From Streptomyces sp. NBC_01255 (GTDB lineage: Bacteria; Actinomycetota; Actinomycetes; Streptomycetales; Streptomycetaceae), in assembly GCF_036226445.1 (NCBI RefSeq), contig NZ_CP108474.1:620001-684000 (forward strand): 64,000 nucleotides of DNA, written 5' to 3'. The notes beneath the pieces were generated by a model. The model was not told the DNA's origin. It saw nothing but the letters and a program-made list of their open reading frames with translations, and ran no database searches. The position numbers were made by a program, and so were the translations under genes. The first letter of the stretch is position 1. The number at the start of each line of letters is the position of its first letter. This document shows, in pieces, positions 25,127-33,913 of the stretch.

Positions 25127-26317
25127 TCAGCCGGCGCCGGCCGTGGGTGTGGCCGTGTACTGCGGGAAGAGCGCCTGAATGGCCACGGCGGCGCCACCGC
25201 GGGCCCACTCCTCCCAGGGGAGCGGGCGCAGCGACAGCGGGCACCGGGACGCCGCCCCGAAGGCCTGTGCCGCGTACGCGTCCTGGATGTGACGGCCGAG
25301 CAGGTCGTAGGCGTCGACGCCTTCGCCGCTGACGACGACCCGCTCCGGGCCGACGAGGTTGACGAGTGCGGCGATGCCGACCCCGATCGCGGTTCCGGCC
25401 CGGGCGAAGGCCCCGCGGGCGGCGGGGTGTCCCTCGCGGGCCATGTCGACGACCTCGCCGAACGTGAGGTTCCCGATCCCGGTGTCGTGGCGGACCGATG
25501 CGAGGATCGCGTCGGTCGAGGCGATCGCCTCGACGCAGCCGTGCGCCCCGCACCAGCAGCGCGGACCGGTCGGGTCCACGCAGAGGTGTCCGACCTCTCC
25601 CGCGACGCCGTAGGCGCCCCTGAGCAGGCGCCCGTTGACGACGAGGGCGGAGCCGATGCCCGCGCCGATGGTGACCAGCGCGAAATAGCCGGTGCCGATG
25701 CCTTCGCCGAACCAGTGCTCCGCGACGGTCAGTGCCCTGACGTCGTTCTCGACGGTGACCGACAGACCGGTGGAGGCGGCGAGCAGTTCCGCGAGCGGCA
25801 CGTCCCGCCAGCCGAGGAGTCCGGAGTGGCGGAGCAGGCCGCTGTCGCGGTCCACGTCGCCGTTGACCGCGACGCCGAGGTGACGCGTACGGTCCCGGAA
25901 CGCGGGTTCGGTGTCAAGTAGTTCGTCGACGAGCTCGGCGACGAGGCGGGCGACGGCCTCGGGGGTGCACTCCCCCAGGGGCCGGACGGCCGTGGCCCGG
26001 ATGCCGGCCCGCAGATCGCACACGGCGCCGAAGAGGGTGCCGAGGGTGATCTTCAGCCCGATGAAGTACTCCCGGTCCGGCGCGACCGCCAGCGGGTTGA
26101 CCGGCCTCCCCGCACCGGGTGCGGTGCGCTCCGGCGGCAGTTCGTACAGGTAGCCGTCGTCGATGAGAGGCCTGGCCGCCTTGGTGACGGCGGTCGAGGA
26201 GAGTCCCGTCCGCCGCGCCAGCTCCACTCTGCTGAGCGGACCCTCGGCGAGCAGCAGGGCGAGCACCGCCGTCTCGGCGGGTGCGGTGACCAAGGGCTGT
26301 GAGTGATGTCGAAACAC
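25127..26317 (-). CDS. ROK family transcriptional regulator
   Basis: This 396-residue protein has an N-terminal MarR-like winged helix (LLAEGPLSRVELARRTGLSSTAVTKAARPLIDDG) followed by a ROK domain. The domain shows VENDVRALTVAEHWFGEG, VTIGAGIGSALVVNG, the GEVGHLCVDP motif and the zinc signature CWCGAHGCVEA. The start is taken as GTG 26317; a TTG slightly downstream is possible. ROK regulators bind a free or phosphorylated sugar and usually repress neighbouring uptake and hydrolase genes. Here it lies between the ABC/GH5/GH35 operon and the divergent GH36 gene and most likely controls both. Confidence 0.9.
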   Translation of the reverse strand: MFRHHSQPLVTAPAETAVLALLLAEGPLSRVELARRTGLSSTAVTKAARPLIDDGYLYELPPERTAPGAGRPVNPLAVAPDREYFIGLKITLGTLFGAVCDLRAGIRATAVRPLGECTPEAVARLVAELVDELLDTEPAFRDRTRHLGVAVNGDVDRDSGLLRHSGLLGWRDVPLAELLAASTGLSVTVENDVRALTVAEHWFGEGIGTGYFALVTIGAGIGSALVVNGRLLRGAYGVAGEVGHLCVDPTGPRCWCGAHGCVEAIASTDAILASVRHDTGIGNLTFGEVVDMAREGHPAARGAFARAGTAIGVGIAALVNLVGPERVVVSGEGVDAYDLLGRHIQDAYAAQAFGAASRCPLSLRPLPWEEWARGGAAVAIQALFPQYTATPTAGAG

Positions 26318-26332
26318 GGGAGCAACGTAGAG

Positions 26333-26366
26333 CAAATAAATAACTTCTTCCAGTATTGATTTCAAA
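26333..26366. promoter_or_regulatory. AT-rich operator/promoter segment between ROK and GH36 genes
   Basis: About 34 bases with AAATAAATAA at one end and TTGATTTCAA at the other form an imperfect inverted arrangement in an otherwise GC-rich gap. ROK-family sites are typically AT-rich TTATTT/AAATAA-like inverted repeats. The segment lies just upstream of the ROK start and about 125 bases upstream of the GH36 start. Confidence 0.45.
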
Positions 26367-26492
26367 GTCGGGCCCGCCCTACGCTCAGCCCGCCTCCTCA
26401 CTCTGCCCAGGACGCTCGACGTCGGTGTCGCTGTCCCGCCATCTCGCCCTGGATTCCGGCCTTTTACTCCTCCGCACGTCAGGGGACCATCC

Positions 26493-28619
26493 GTGCTCGC
26501 CACGCTCCCACCCATCACCTTCGATGCCGATCGCGGCGTCGCGCTCCTGCGCACGCCGAACAGCCTGTACGCACTGCGCGTCGGCGCCGACGGCAGCCCC
26601 CGGCACCTGTACTGGGGCGCGCCACTCGACACCGCCGCCCTCGCCGAACTCCCCGACGCGGTCTCCCCCGCCGCCAGCAGCTTCGAGGCCGACGCCGCGC
26701 CCGACGAACTCGCGCCGCAGACCGGGGCGCGCTTCGGACCCGCGGGCCTTCAAGTCCGCTTCGCCGACGGGACCCGGGGCACCCAGTGGCGCTTCGCCGG
26801 TCACTCCGTCGAGGGCGGCGAGCTCCGGCTGCGGCTCGACGACCGGCACCGCCCCCTGCGGGCCGAGCTCTGCTACCGCGTCCGGCCCGACACCGATGTC
26901 GTCGAGCGCTGGACGGAGTTGACCCACACCGGGGCGCCGGACGGTCCGCCGGATCCGGTCACCGTCGACCGGCTGGACTCTGCCTCCTGGACCGCTCCCC
27001 CGCTGGCCGACTACCGGCTGAGCCATCTGGTCGGCGGCTGGAACAGCGAGTTCCAGCTCCGGAGCGACCGACTGCCGGTGGCCGAGACCGTGTTGACGAG
27101 CCGTCGGGGGCTGACGGGTCACCACGCGAGCCCGTGGCTGGCCGTCGACGACGGCACCACGACCGAGGAGCTGGGCGAGGTGTGGAGCACCGCGCTGGCC
27201 TGGAGCGGGAGTTGGCGCGTCACGGTGCACCGTGATCCGGTCGGCCGCACCACCTGGACCGGCGGCTTCGGTCACGAGGGGATCAGCTGGACCCTGCGGG
27301 CGGGGCAGAGCCTTCGTACCCCGACGTACACGGGCCTCTACTCGTCCGACGGCTTCGGCGCGGCGAGCCGCGCCTGGCACGCGTACGTACGCGGGCACGT
27401 GCTGCCGGAGCCCGAGCGGGAGCGGCCGGTGCTCTACAACTCCTGGGAGGCGACCGGGTTCGACGTCGACGAGGCCGGGCAGCTGCGGCTCGCGCGCCTG
27501 GCGGCCCGTGTCGGTGCCGAGCTCTTCGTCCTGGACGACGGCTGGTTCGGCACCCGCCGTGACGACCGTTCCGGGCTCGGCGACTGGACCCCCCGCCGGG
27601 AGGCCTTCCCGGGCGGGCTGCGCCCGCTCGCCGACGAGGTGCACCGCCTGGGCATGGACTTCGGGCTGTGGGTGGAGCCGGAAATGGTCAACCGCGACAG
27701 CGAGTTGTACCGGGCCCATCCGGACTGGGTCCTCCACTCGCCCCGGCTCGACGCGACGGAACTGCGCAACCAGCTGGTCCTGAACTTCGCCCGGCCCGAG
27801 GTCGAGGAGTGGGCGCAGCGGACCCTGGACCATCTCGTGCGCGCCTACGACGTCGACTGGCTCAAGTGGGACGCCAACCGGGCCTTCACCGAGACCGGCT
27901 GGGGCGGCCACCCCGACCCCGACCGCCTGTGGATCGACCACACGCGGGCCGTCCACCGGATCATGGACCGGCTGCGCGCCACCCACCCCGGTCTGCGGAT
28001 CGAGGCGTGCGCCGGCGGCGGCGGGCGCGTCGACCTCGGCATGCTCGCCCGCACCGACCAGGCCTGGACGTCGGACAACACCGATCCGGTCGACCGGATC
28101 GGCATCCAGCACGGTTTCGGTCAGCTCTTCCCCGCGGCGGCCATGGCCGCGTGGGTCACCGACAGCCCCAACCCGACCACCGGCCGGCGCACTCCGCTGC
28201 GTTTCCGCTTCCATGTCTCCATGGCCGGGGCTCTGGGGCTCGGCGGGGATCTGACGTCCTGGTCCGAGGAGGAGCTCGCGGAGACCGCCGGGCTCGTCGC
28301 CCGGTACAAGGAGATCCGCCCGCTCGTCCAGCGGGGACACCAGTACCGGGTCGCCGCGGGCGGACCCGTCACCGCCGTCCACTACGCGGCTCCGGACGAC
28401 AGCGAGCACGCGCTCCTCGTCTGGCGCCCCACCGCCCGCTTCGGGCACCGCCCCGACCCGGTGCGGCTGCCGGCCCTCGATCCCGGGGCGCGCTACCTCG
28501 ACCCGGACCTGAACCGCGTGCACAGCGGGGCCGTCCTGGTGCGCCAGGGCATCGACCCGCGCCTTCCCGACGGCGACTACGCCAGCAGTCTGATCCGGCT
28601 CCGCCGCGTCGGCCCCTGA
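26493..28619 (+). CDS. GH36 alpha-galactosidase (cytoplasmic)
   Basis: The 708-residue enzyme starts at GTG 26493 with AGGGGA six bases upstream and has no signal peptide. An N-terminal beta-sandwich (residues 1-310) precedes the barrel with YNSWEATGFDVDE and FVLDDGWFGTRRDD. The nucleophile aspartate is in YVDWLKWDANR-like DWLKWDANR, followed by EACAGGGGRVDLG and the acid/base aspartate in WTSDNTDPVDR. This is the tetrameric bacterial GH36 group I pattern of AgaA/RafA-type enzymes hydrolysing raffinose and melibiose. It is divergent from the ROK regulator and probably works with the ABC importer and GH35 on galactose-containing oligosaccharides. Confidence 0.94.
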   Translation: MLATLPPITFDADRGVALLRTPNSLYALRVGADGSPRHLYWGAPLDTAALAELPDAVSPAASSFEADAAPDELAPQTGARFGPAGLQVRFADGTRGTQWRFAGHSVEGGELRLRLDDRHRPLRAELCYRVRPDTDVVERWTELTHTGAPDGPPDPVTVDRLDSASWTAPPLADYRLSHLVGGWNSEFQLRSDRLPVAETVLTSRRGLTGHHASPWLAVDDGTTTEELGEVWSTALAWSGSWRVTVHRDPVGRTTWTGGFGHEGISWTLRAGQSLRTPTYTGLYSSDGFGAASRAWHAYVRGHVLPEPERERPVLYNSWEATGFDVDEAGQLRLARLAARVGAELFVLDDGWFGTRRDDRSGLGDWTPRREAFPGGLRPLADEVHRLGMDFGLWVEPEMVNRDSELYRAHPDWVLHSPRLDATELRNQLVLNFARPEVEEWAQRTLDHLVRAYDVDWLKWDANRAFTETGWGGHPDPDRLWIDHTRAVHRIMDRLRATHPGLRIEACAGGGGRVDLGMLARTDQAWTSDNTDPVDRIGIQHGFGQLFPAAAMAAWVTDSPNPTTGRRTPLRFRFHVSMAGALGLGGDLTSWSEEELAETAGLVARYKEIRPLVQRGHQYRVAAGGPVTAVHYAAPDDSEHALLVWRPTARFGHRPDPVRLPALDPGARYLDPDLNRVHSGAVLVRQGIDPRLPDGDYASSLIRLRRVGP

Positions 28620-28692
28620 GCGTCACTCGCCCGTCCGGAGCCGCCCTCCCCGTCCCCCCTCCCCCTCCCACCCACGACTCTCAGGACCACTC

Positions 28693-29547
28693 ATGAACGC
28701 TGCCACGGACACCGCCCGTGTCCTGGTGATCGGCATCGACGGCGTACGCCTCGACCTGCTCCCCGAACTCGACACCCCGCACCTCGACGGCATCGCCCGT
28801 GCGGGCTTCCTGGCGCCCGTCGAGGTGGACGCCGCGACACCCACGATGTCCGGCCCGTGCTGGACCACCATCGTCACCGGCGTCGGCGTCGCCAAGCACG
28901 GCGTGTGGGCCAACCGCTTCGACGGCAACCGGCTCGACGTCTTCCCCGACTTCACGACCCGCCTCGCCGCCGAGTGCGGACGGCGGACCTTCGCCGTCGG
29001 AGGCTGGGCACCGCTCTTCCTCGCCCAGCAGGGCGGACCGCTGTTCGTCGCGCCCACCCGGCTCGGTTACGTGGCTCCCCGCGAGGACACCCCCGAGGCG
29101 TGGGAGGAGGTGGACGAGCGGGTGACCGCCGAGGCGGAACACCTCCTCGGCCTGGACGAGGAGCTCCACGCCGGCTTCGTCTATCTCGGCGCCGTCGACG
29201 AGACCGCCCACTTCCTCGGCTGCGACAAGGAGTACCGGCTGGCGATCGAGGCCGCGGACCGCCGCCTCGGACGGATCCTCTCCGCCGTACGCGATCGTCC
29301 CGGCCGCGCGGCGGAGCAGTGGACGGTCATCGTGGTCACGGACCACGGCCACCGCGACGAAGGCGGCCACGGCGGTCGCAGCCGGCTGGAGCGCACGGCC
29401 TGGATCGCCGCGTGCGGTCCCGGACTGACCGCCGGCGTGGTGCCGTCGGGCCTCCACCACGCCGACGTCGCCGCCCACGTCTACACGGCCCTCGGCATCA
29501 CGCCCGACCTCCACTGGACCTTGGACGGCACCCCCTTCACCACGTGA
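28693..29547 (+). CDS. Alkaline phosphatase superfamily protein (nucleotide pyrophosphatase/phosphodiesterase type)
   Basis: This 284-residue protein has the fold's two-metal motifs: GIDGVRLD at the start, the nucleophile threonine in TPTMSGPCWTT, AVDETAHFLG and VVTDHGHRDEGGHGG. The arrangement matches the NPP/PhoD-like type I phosphodiesterase group rather than classical PhoA. No signal peptide is present, so it is cytoplasmic. It follows GH36 by 73 bases on the same strand and could be cotranscribed. The substrate may be a nucleotide sugar or phosphodiester, which is inference. Confidence 0.82.
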   Translation: MNAATDTARVLVIGIDGVRLDLLPELDTPHLDGIARAGFLAPVEVDAATPTMSGPCWTTIVTGVGVAKHGVWANRFDGNRLDVFPDFTTRLAAECGRRTFAVGGWAPLFLAQQGGPLFVAPTRLGYVAPREDTPEAWEEVDERVTAEAEHLLGLDEELHAGFVYLGAVDETAHFLGCDKEYRLAIEAADRRLGRILSAVRDRPGRAAEQWTVIVVTDHGHRDEGGHGGRSRLERTAWIAACGPGLTAGVVPSGLHHADVAAHVYTALGITPDLHWTLDGTPFTT

Positions 29548-29658
29548 CCCTGCCGCCCTGCCGCGCGGTGCGGAACGGCACCACGGCGAGCACAGCATCG
29601 TCACGCTGACCGAAGTGCTCCGACTCGGGGGATACGTGACGGCCAATCCGATCGCAAG

Positions 29659-29690
29659 AGTTCCGAACTGATCAAGAACGGTTCTATAGT
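29659..29690 (+). promoter_or_regulatory. Conservon promoter with two 11-bp palindromes
   Basis: TTCCGA (29661-29666) and TATAGT (29685-29690) with 18 bases between form a plausible vegetative promoter. It is overlaid by two palindromes, AGTTCCGAACT (29659-29669) and AGAACGGTTCT (29675-29685), centred 16 bp apart and sharing GTTC/GAAC half-sites. A regulator bound here would cover both promoter elements. It lies 50 bases before the cvnA start. Confidence 0.6.
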
Positions 29691-29739
29691 TCCGTCGTTC
29701 AACCTCTTCCCCGTGTGCCTGCTCTCGAGAGTCTGGTTG

Positions 29740-31335
29740 ATGTCGGCGTCGTCCACCCCGTTCCGCCCTGCCCTGATCGCCTCGCTGCTGACGCTCGCCG
29801 CGGGGGGTGCGCTCGCCGCTGCGGCGACGACCGCGGCGCCGGCCGAGGTCCGCCCCGCGCTCGGCTGGTTCGCCGTGTGCGGAGTCCTGTTGCTGTCCGC
29901 CGCGGCCTTCGCCACCACCTGGTACGCGCGCACCTCGCGGGCGCTCGGCCGGCGGGCGGAGGTCCTCGCCGCCGAACTCGCCTCCCGCGAGGCCTACGTC
30001 GGCCGGTTCAAGGACACCGCCGAGCGCGACGCGGCGGCCCTCACGGAGCGGTACGAGGCGGAGGCCGCCGCCTCCGCCGCCCGTGACACGGCACGTACCG
30101 AGGAGCTCGTACGGTCGCACCAGGCCGAGACGGATCGGCTCGTCGCGGCGCGGGCGGCCGACGTCGACCGCCTCGAGGGCCGACTGCGCCGCGCGGAGTC
30201 CGCCCGGTCCGCGGCCATGGCCGCCGCTGCCAACGCGGCCGGACGGATGCAGGCACTGGCCACGAGCATGATGGCCGATCTGCGGGACATGGAGCACCGG
30301 CACGCCGACGAGGACGTCCTCACCGACCTCCTCCACCTCGACCACCGCACCGCCCAGGCCGGCCGGCTCGCGGACTCCATCGCCGTGCTGACCGGGGCCC
30401 GGTCGGGCCGGCGGTGGACGCGCCCGATCGTCATGGAGTCGATCCTGCGCGGCGCCATGGGCCGGATCGGCGGTTACCAGCGGGTGCGGCTGCACTCCGG
30501 CAGCGAGGCGGCGGTGACCGGTCACGCCGCCGAGGGCATCATGCACGCCCTGGCCGAACTCCTCGACAACGCCGCGAACTTCTCCCCGCCCAACGCGGAA
30601 GTGCACGTGTACGTGGAGGAGGTGCCGGCCGGCCTCGTCATCACCGTCGAGGACAGCGGCCTGGCGATGAGCGACGTGCAGCTGAGGCGCGCGGAGGCGG
30701 CCGTCGGAGCGACGGCCCAGGACCTGGCCGGCCTCTCCGGAACCCGGCTCGGCCTGCACGTGGTCGGCCGGCTTGCGCGCAAGCACGGCCTGACCGTGTC
30801 CTTCCGCCCCTCGGCACGCGGGGGCACCGGCGTCCTCCTGATGGTGCCGCAGGAACTGATCAGCCGCGCGCCCGAGGAGCCGGCCGGTTCGTCCGGCGAG
30901 CCGCAGCTCCCGGTGGCGGGCCGCGGGGTGACCGCCCCGCCCCCCGCCCCGACCCCCGACCGGACGCCCCCCGCCGCCCCGGCCACCCCCCGCCCCGCCC
31001 ACGACCCCGAGGGCGACGCGGACGCGAGCGGCGCGGACGAGCCGGACGGAGTCGTCCTGCCGCGCCGTCGTCGCGGACAGACCCTGGCCGCCCAGCTCAA
31101 GAGCGAGGAGACCCCCGCGGAGACCCGCCGGGAAGCACCGCGCTCCGGCACCGCCCCCGCCGGGGCCCCGCCGCGCTTCGGCAGCTTCCACCGGGCCGTG
31201 CGCGGCGCGGGAGGCCGGGCCGCCGACGAGCAGCCGGCCGGCACACCCGTACCGTCCGACCCCCAGGACCCGGCGGCCGCACCGCACACGTCGGCGTCCG
31301 CGAACTCCCCGTATTCGGAAGGCAATCCGCGATGA
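29740..31335 (+). CDS. cvnA: Conservon sensor histidine kinase-like protein CvnA
   Basis: From ATG 29740 (GAGAG upstream; GTG 29713 is possible) the protein has 531 residues. Two membrane helices (ALIASLLTLAAGGALAAAATT, LGWFAVCGVLLLSAAAFATTWYA) are followed by a long Ala/Glu/Arg-rich coiled coil. Next comes the conservon-type dimerisation helix DLLHLDHRTAQAGRLADSIAVL and a HATPase with N-box ELLDNAANFSPP, EDSGLAM and GLSGTRLGLHVVGRLARKHG. The last 170 residues are Pro/Ala/Thr-rich and disordered. CvnA proteins sit at the membrane and assemble with CvnB, C and D in a G-protein-like complex. The four cvn genes overlap without a gap. Confidence 0.92.
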   Translation: MSASSTPFRPALIASLLTLAAGGALAAAATTAAPAEVRPALGWFAVCGVLLLSAAAFATTWYARTSRALGRRAEVLAAELASREAYVGRFKDTAERDAAALTERYEAEAAASAARDTARTEELVRSHQAETDRLVAARAADVDRLEGRLRRAESARSAAMAAAANAAGRMQALATSMMADLRDMEHRHADEDVLTDLLHLDHRTAQAGRLADSIAVLTGARSGRRWTRPIVMESILRGAMGRIGGYQRVRLHSGSEAAVTGHAAEGIMHALAELLDNAANFSPPNAEVHVYVEEVPAGLVITVEDSGLAMSDVQLRRAEAAVGATAQDLAGLSGTRLGLHVVGRLARKHGLTVSFRPSARGGTGVLLMVPQELISRAPEEPAGSSGEPQLPVAGRGVTAPPPAPTPDRTPPAAPATPRPAHDPEGDADASGADEPDGVVLPRRRRGQTLAAQLKSEETPAETRREAPRSGTAPAGAPPRFGSFHRAVRGAGGRAADEQPAGTPVPSDPQDPAAAPHTSASANSPYSEGNPR

Positions 31336-31733
31336 CCGGCACCACCACCGACGAGAAGCTCAGCTGGCTCCTGGAGGGCCTGCTGGAACGCACCCCGGGC
31401 ACCCGTCACGCCCTGGTGCTCTCCCGCGACGGCCTCAAGCTCTGCCGTACCTCCGAGCTCTCCGTCGACCAGGCCGACCAGCTCGCCGCGATCTCGGCGG
31501 GCATCCAGAGCCTGTCGCACGGTGCCTCCGTCGAGTTCGGCGACGGCACGGGCGGGGTCCGCTCCGCGATGGCCGAGTTCTACGGCGGCATCCTCTTCAT
31601 CGTGGAGGCGGGCGACGGCGCCCACCTCGCCCTTGTCGCCGACGAGGACGCCGACGCCGGACTCGTGGGCCACAACATGACGGAACTGGTCGAGCAGCTG
31701 GGCGAGCACCTCGTCGCCAGGCCCCGGGGATGA
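31332..31733 (+). CDS. cvnB: Conservon roadblock/LC7 protein CvnB
   Basis: This 133-residue roadblock/LC7 protein starts at an ATGA overlap with cvnA. LSWLLEGLLERTPGTRHALVLSRDGLKL and the later ILFIVEAGDGAHLALVAD follow the MglB/roadblock pattern that binds small GTPases. In conservons it is thought to modulate the CvnD GTPase. It overlaps cvnC, again by ATGA. Confidence 0.93.
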   Translation: MTGTTTDEKLSWLLEGLLERTPGTRHALVLSRDGLKLCRTSELSVDQADQLAAISAGIQSLSHGASVEFGDGTGGVRSAMAEFYGGILFIVEAGDGAHLALVADEDADAGLVGHNMTELVEQLGEHLVARPRG

Positions 31734-32083
31734 GGCGGGTCAGGCCGGGCCGGGACGACTCGCCCGACCGCCTCTACACCGTCACGGGCGGGCGTACCCG
31801 CGCCGGGTCCGACGCCTTCGACGTGGTGACGCTGGTGGTCGCCGAGAGCGACCCGGTCCCCGGCATGCAGTCGGAGCACGCCGCGATCCTGCGCATGTGC
31901 CGGTTCCCCACGGCGGTGGTCGAGGTGGCGGCCGGGCTCGGCCTGCCCGTGTCGATCACGCGGATCCTCCTGGCCGACCTGCACGACACCGGCCGGATCA
32001 GCGCCCGCCATCCCCGGCCCTCGTACCGCCTTCCCGATCACGACATCCTGGAGCAGGTGCTCGTTGGACTCCGTAGCCTCTGA
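31730..32083 (+). CDS. cvnC: Conservon DUF742 protein CvnC
   Basis: This 117-residue DUF742 protein has the family pattern DRLYTVTGGRTR near the N-terminus and the winged-helix-like ARILRMCRFPTAVVEVAAGLGLPVSITRILLADLHDTG region (AAILRMCRFPTA here). DUF742 proteins occur almost only beside roadblock and small GTPase genes in actinobacteria. Its start overlaps cvnB, and its 3-prime end overlaps the cvnD start by 20 bases. Confidence 0.93.
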   Translation: MRRVRPGRDDSPDRLYTVTGGRTRAGSDAFDVVTLVVAESDPVPGMQSEHAAILRMCRFPTAVVEVAAGLGLPVSITRILLADLHDTGRISARHPRPSYRLPDHDILEQVLVGLRSL

Positions 32084-32687
32084 ACCGCGACCACGTCAGA
32101 CCCTGCACAGCACCGCCGACAACGGACTGAAGATCGTCATCGTCGGCGGCTTCGGAGTCGGCAAGACCACCCTGGTCCGCTCGGTCAGCGAGATCCGTCC
32201 GCTGAACACCGAGGAGACGATGACGCAGGCCGGCGAGCACATCGACGACACCGTCGGCGTCGCCGCGAAGAAGGCCACCACCGTGGCGTTCGACTTCGGC
32301 CGGATCTCCCTCGACGCGCGCAACGTCCTGTACCTGTTCGGCGCACCCGGCCAGGAGAGGTTCTGGTTCCTGTGGGACCGGCTCTTCACCGGCACGCTCG
32401 GGGCCGTCGTCCTCGTCGACACCCGACGGCTCTCCGACTCCTGGTACGCCGTCGACCGGCTCGAACACCACGGCACCCCGTTCGTCGTGGCCTGCAACGA
32501 CTTCGGCGGTCCTGCCCACACCCCCGCCCAGATCCGTGAGGCCCTCGACCTCGCCGACGAGGTCCCGCTGGTCTTCTGCGACGCCCGGTCGCGCGAGTCC
32601 GGCAAGCAGGTCCTGATCGCGCTCGTCGAGCACCTGAAGACCCTCGTCCCCTCGGACCCGCAGCCGATCCCGGAGCCCGCCCCGTGA
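32064..32687 (+). CDS. cvnD: Conservon small GTPase CvnD
   Basis: This 207-residue Ras-like GTPase starts at TTG 32064 inside the end of cvnC. GGFGVGKTT is the P-loop, and LFGAPGQERFWFLWD carries the switch II DxxG-equivalent (GAPGQ). ACNDFGG stands where most GTPases have NKxD, as is common in CvnD proteins. The family acts as the nucleotide-dependent switch of the conservon complex. Its stop overlaps the first P450 start by GTGA. Confidence 0.93.
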   Translation: MDSVASEPRPRQTLHSTADNGLKIVIVGGFGVGKTTLVRSVSEIRPLNTEETMTQAGEHIDDTVGVAAKKATTVAFDFGRISLDARNVLYLFGAPGQERFWFLWDRLFTGTLGAVVLVDTRRLSDSWYAVDRLEHHGTPFVVACNDFGGPAHTPAQIREALDLADEVPLVFCDARSRESGKQVLIALVEHLKTLVPSDPQPIPEPAP

Positions 32688-33913
32688 CCCACCCCGCGTG
32701 CCCAGCCGTCCCCCTGAGCGGCCCACGGTTCCAGACCGACCCCGTCGAGCTGTACCGGCGGATCCGGCGCGAGCACGGCGCCGTCGCCCCGGTCGTGCTC
32801 GACGGCGACGTGCCCGCCTGGCTGGTCCTCGGCTACCGCGAGCTGCACCAGGTCACCAGTGACCCCGTCCTCTTCTCGCGCGACTCCGAGCTGTGGAACC
32901 AGTGGGACGCCATCCCGGCGGACTGGCCTCTGCTGCCCATGATCGGCCGCAAGCAGCCGTCCATCCTCTACACCGTGGGCGAGCGGCACCGCGAGCGCGC
33001 CGGCGTCATCTCCGACGCGCTGGAGTCCGTCGACCCGTTCGCCCTGAAGGAACGGGCCGAGCGCTTCGCCGACGAACTCATCGACGGGCTCTGCGGCAAG
33101 GGCGCCTGCGACATCATCGCCGAGTACGCGATGCTGCTGCCGGTCCGCGTCCTCGCCAGCATCTACGGCTTCGCCGACGAGCAGGGCCCGGCCCTGGTGA
33201 CCGCCATGAACGACATGATCAACGGCCAGGAGGGCGCCCTGGAGGGCCAGCGCCACCTCGCCGAGTCCATGTTCGCGCTACTCGCCGCCAAGGCCGAGAC
33301 GCCCGGCGACGACGTCGCCTCGCGCATGATCGCCAACACCGCCGGCTTCACCGTCGAGGAGGTCGCCCAGGACCTCATGGTGATGATGGCCGCCGGTCAC
33401 CAGCCCACCGCCGACTGGATCGGGAACTCGCTGCGCCTCATGCTCACCGACGACCGGTTCGCGGCCTCCCTCTCCGGCGGCCGCCACAGCGTCGGCGAGG
33501 CGATGAACGAGGTCCTCTGGGAGGACACCCCCACCCAGAACGTCGCCGGCCGGTGGGCGTCCCGCGACACCCACCTGGGCGGGCGCCGCATCGGCCGCGG
33601 AGACCTGGTCCTCCTCGGCCTGGCCGCCGCCAACTCCGACCCGCACGTGCGGGCCGACTCCGGCGCCCTCACCGGCGGCAACAACGCCCACCTCTCCTTC
33701 GGGCACGGCGAACACCGCTGCCCCTTCCCCGCCCAGGAAGTCGCCGAGACCATCGCCCGGACGGGCATCGAGGTCCTCCTCGACCGGCTGCCGGACGTGG
33801 ACCTCGCGGTGGCGGAGGACGGCCTCACCCGCCGCCCGTCCCCCTGGCTGCGGGGCCTCACCGCGCTGCCCGTGACGTACACCCCGACCCCCGCCCTTGG
33901 AGCCTTCGCATGA
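32684..33913 (+). CDS. Cytochrome P450 of the CYP157 type (no ExxR motif)
   Basis: This 409-residue P450 has the heme loop FGHGEHRCPFP with the ligand Cys at about 346. The I-helix reads AAGHQPTADW instead of AGxET. At the K-helix it has E276-V-L-W279, so the arginine of the ExxR motif is missing, a known trait of the Streptomyces CYP157 family, which is paired with CYP154 members in conservons. It overlaps cvnD before and the second P450 after. The substrate is unknown; lacking ExxR, its fold relies on other contacts around the heme. Confidence 0.9.
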   Translation: MTHPACPAVPLSGPRFQTDPVELYRRIRREHGAVAPVVLDGDVPAWLVLGYRELHQVTSDPVLFSRDSELWNQWDAIPADWPLLPMIGRKQPSILYTVGERHRERAGVISDALESVDPFALKERAERFADELIDGLCGKGACDIIAEYAMLLPVRVLASIYGFADEQGPALVTAMNDMINGQEGALEGQRHLAESMFALLAAKAETPGDDVASRMIANTAGFTVEEVAQDLMVMMAAGHQPTADWIGNSLRLMLTDDRFAASLSGGRHSVGEAMNEVLWEDTPTQNVAGRWASRDTHLGGRRIGRGDLVLLGLAAANSDPHVRADSGALTGGNNAHLSFGHGEHRCPFPAQEVAETIARTGIEVLLDRLPDVDLAVAEDGLTRRPSPWLRGLTALPVTYTPTPALGAFA

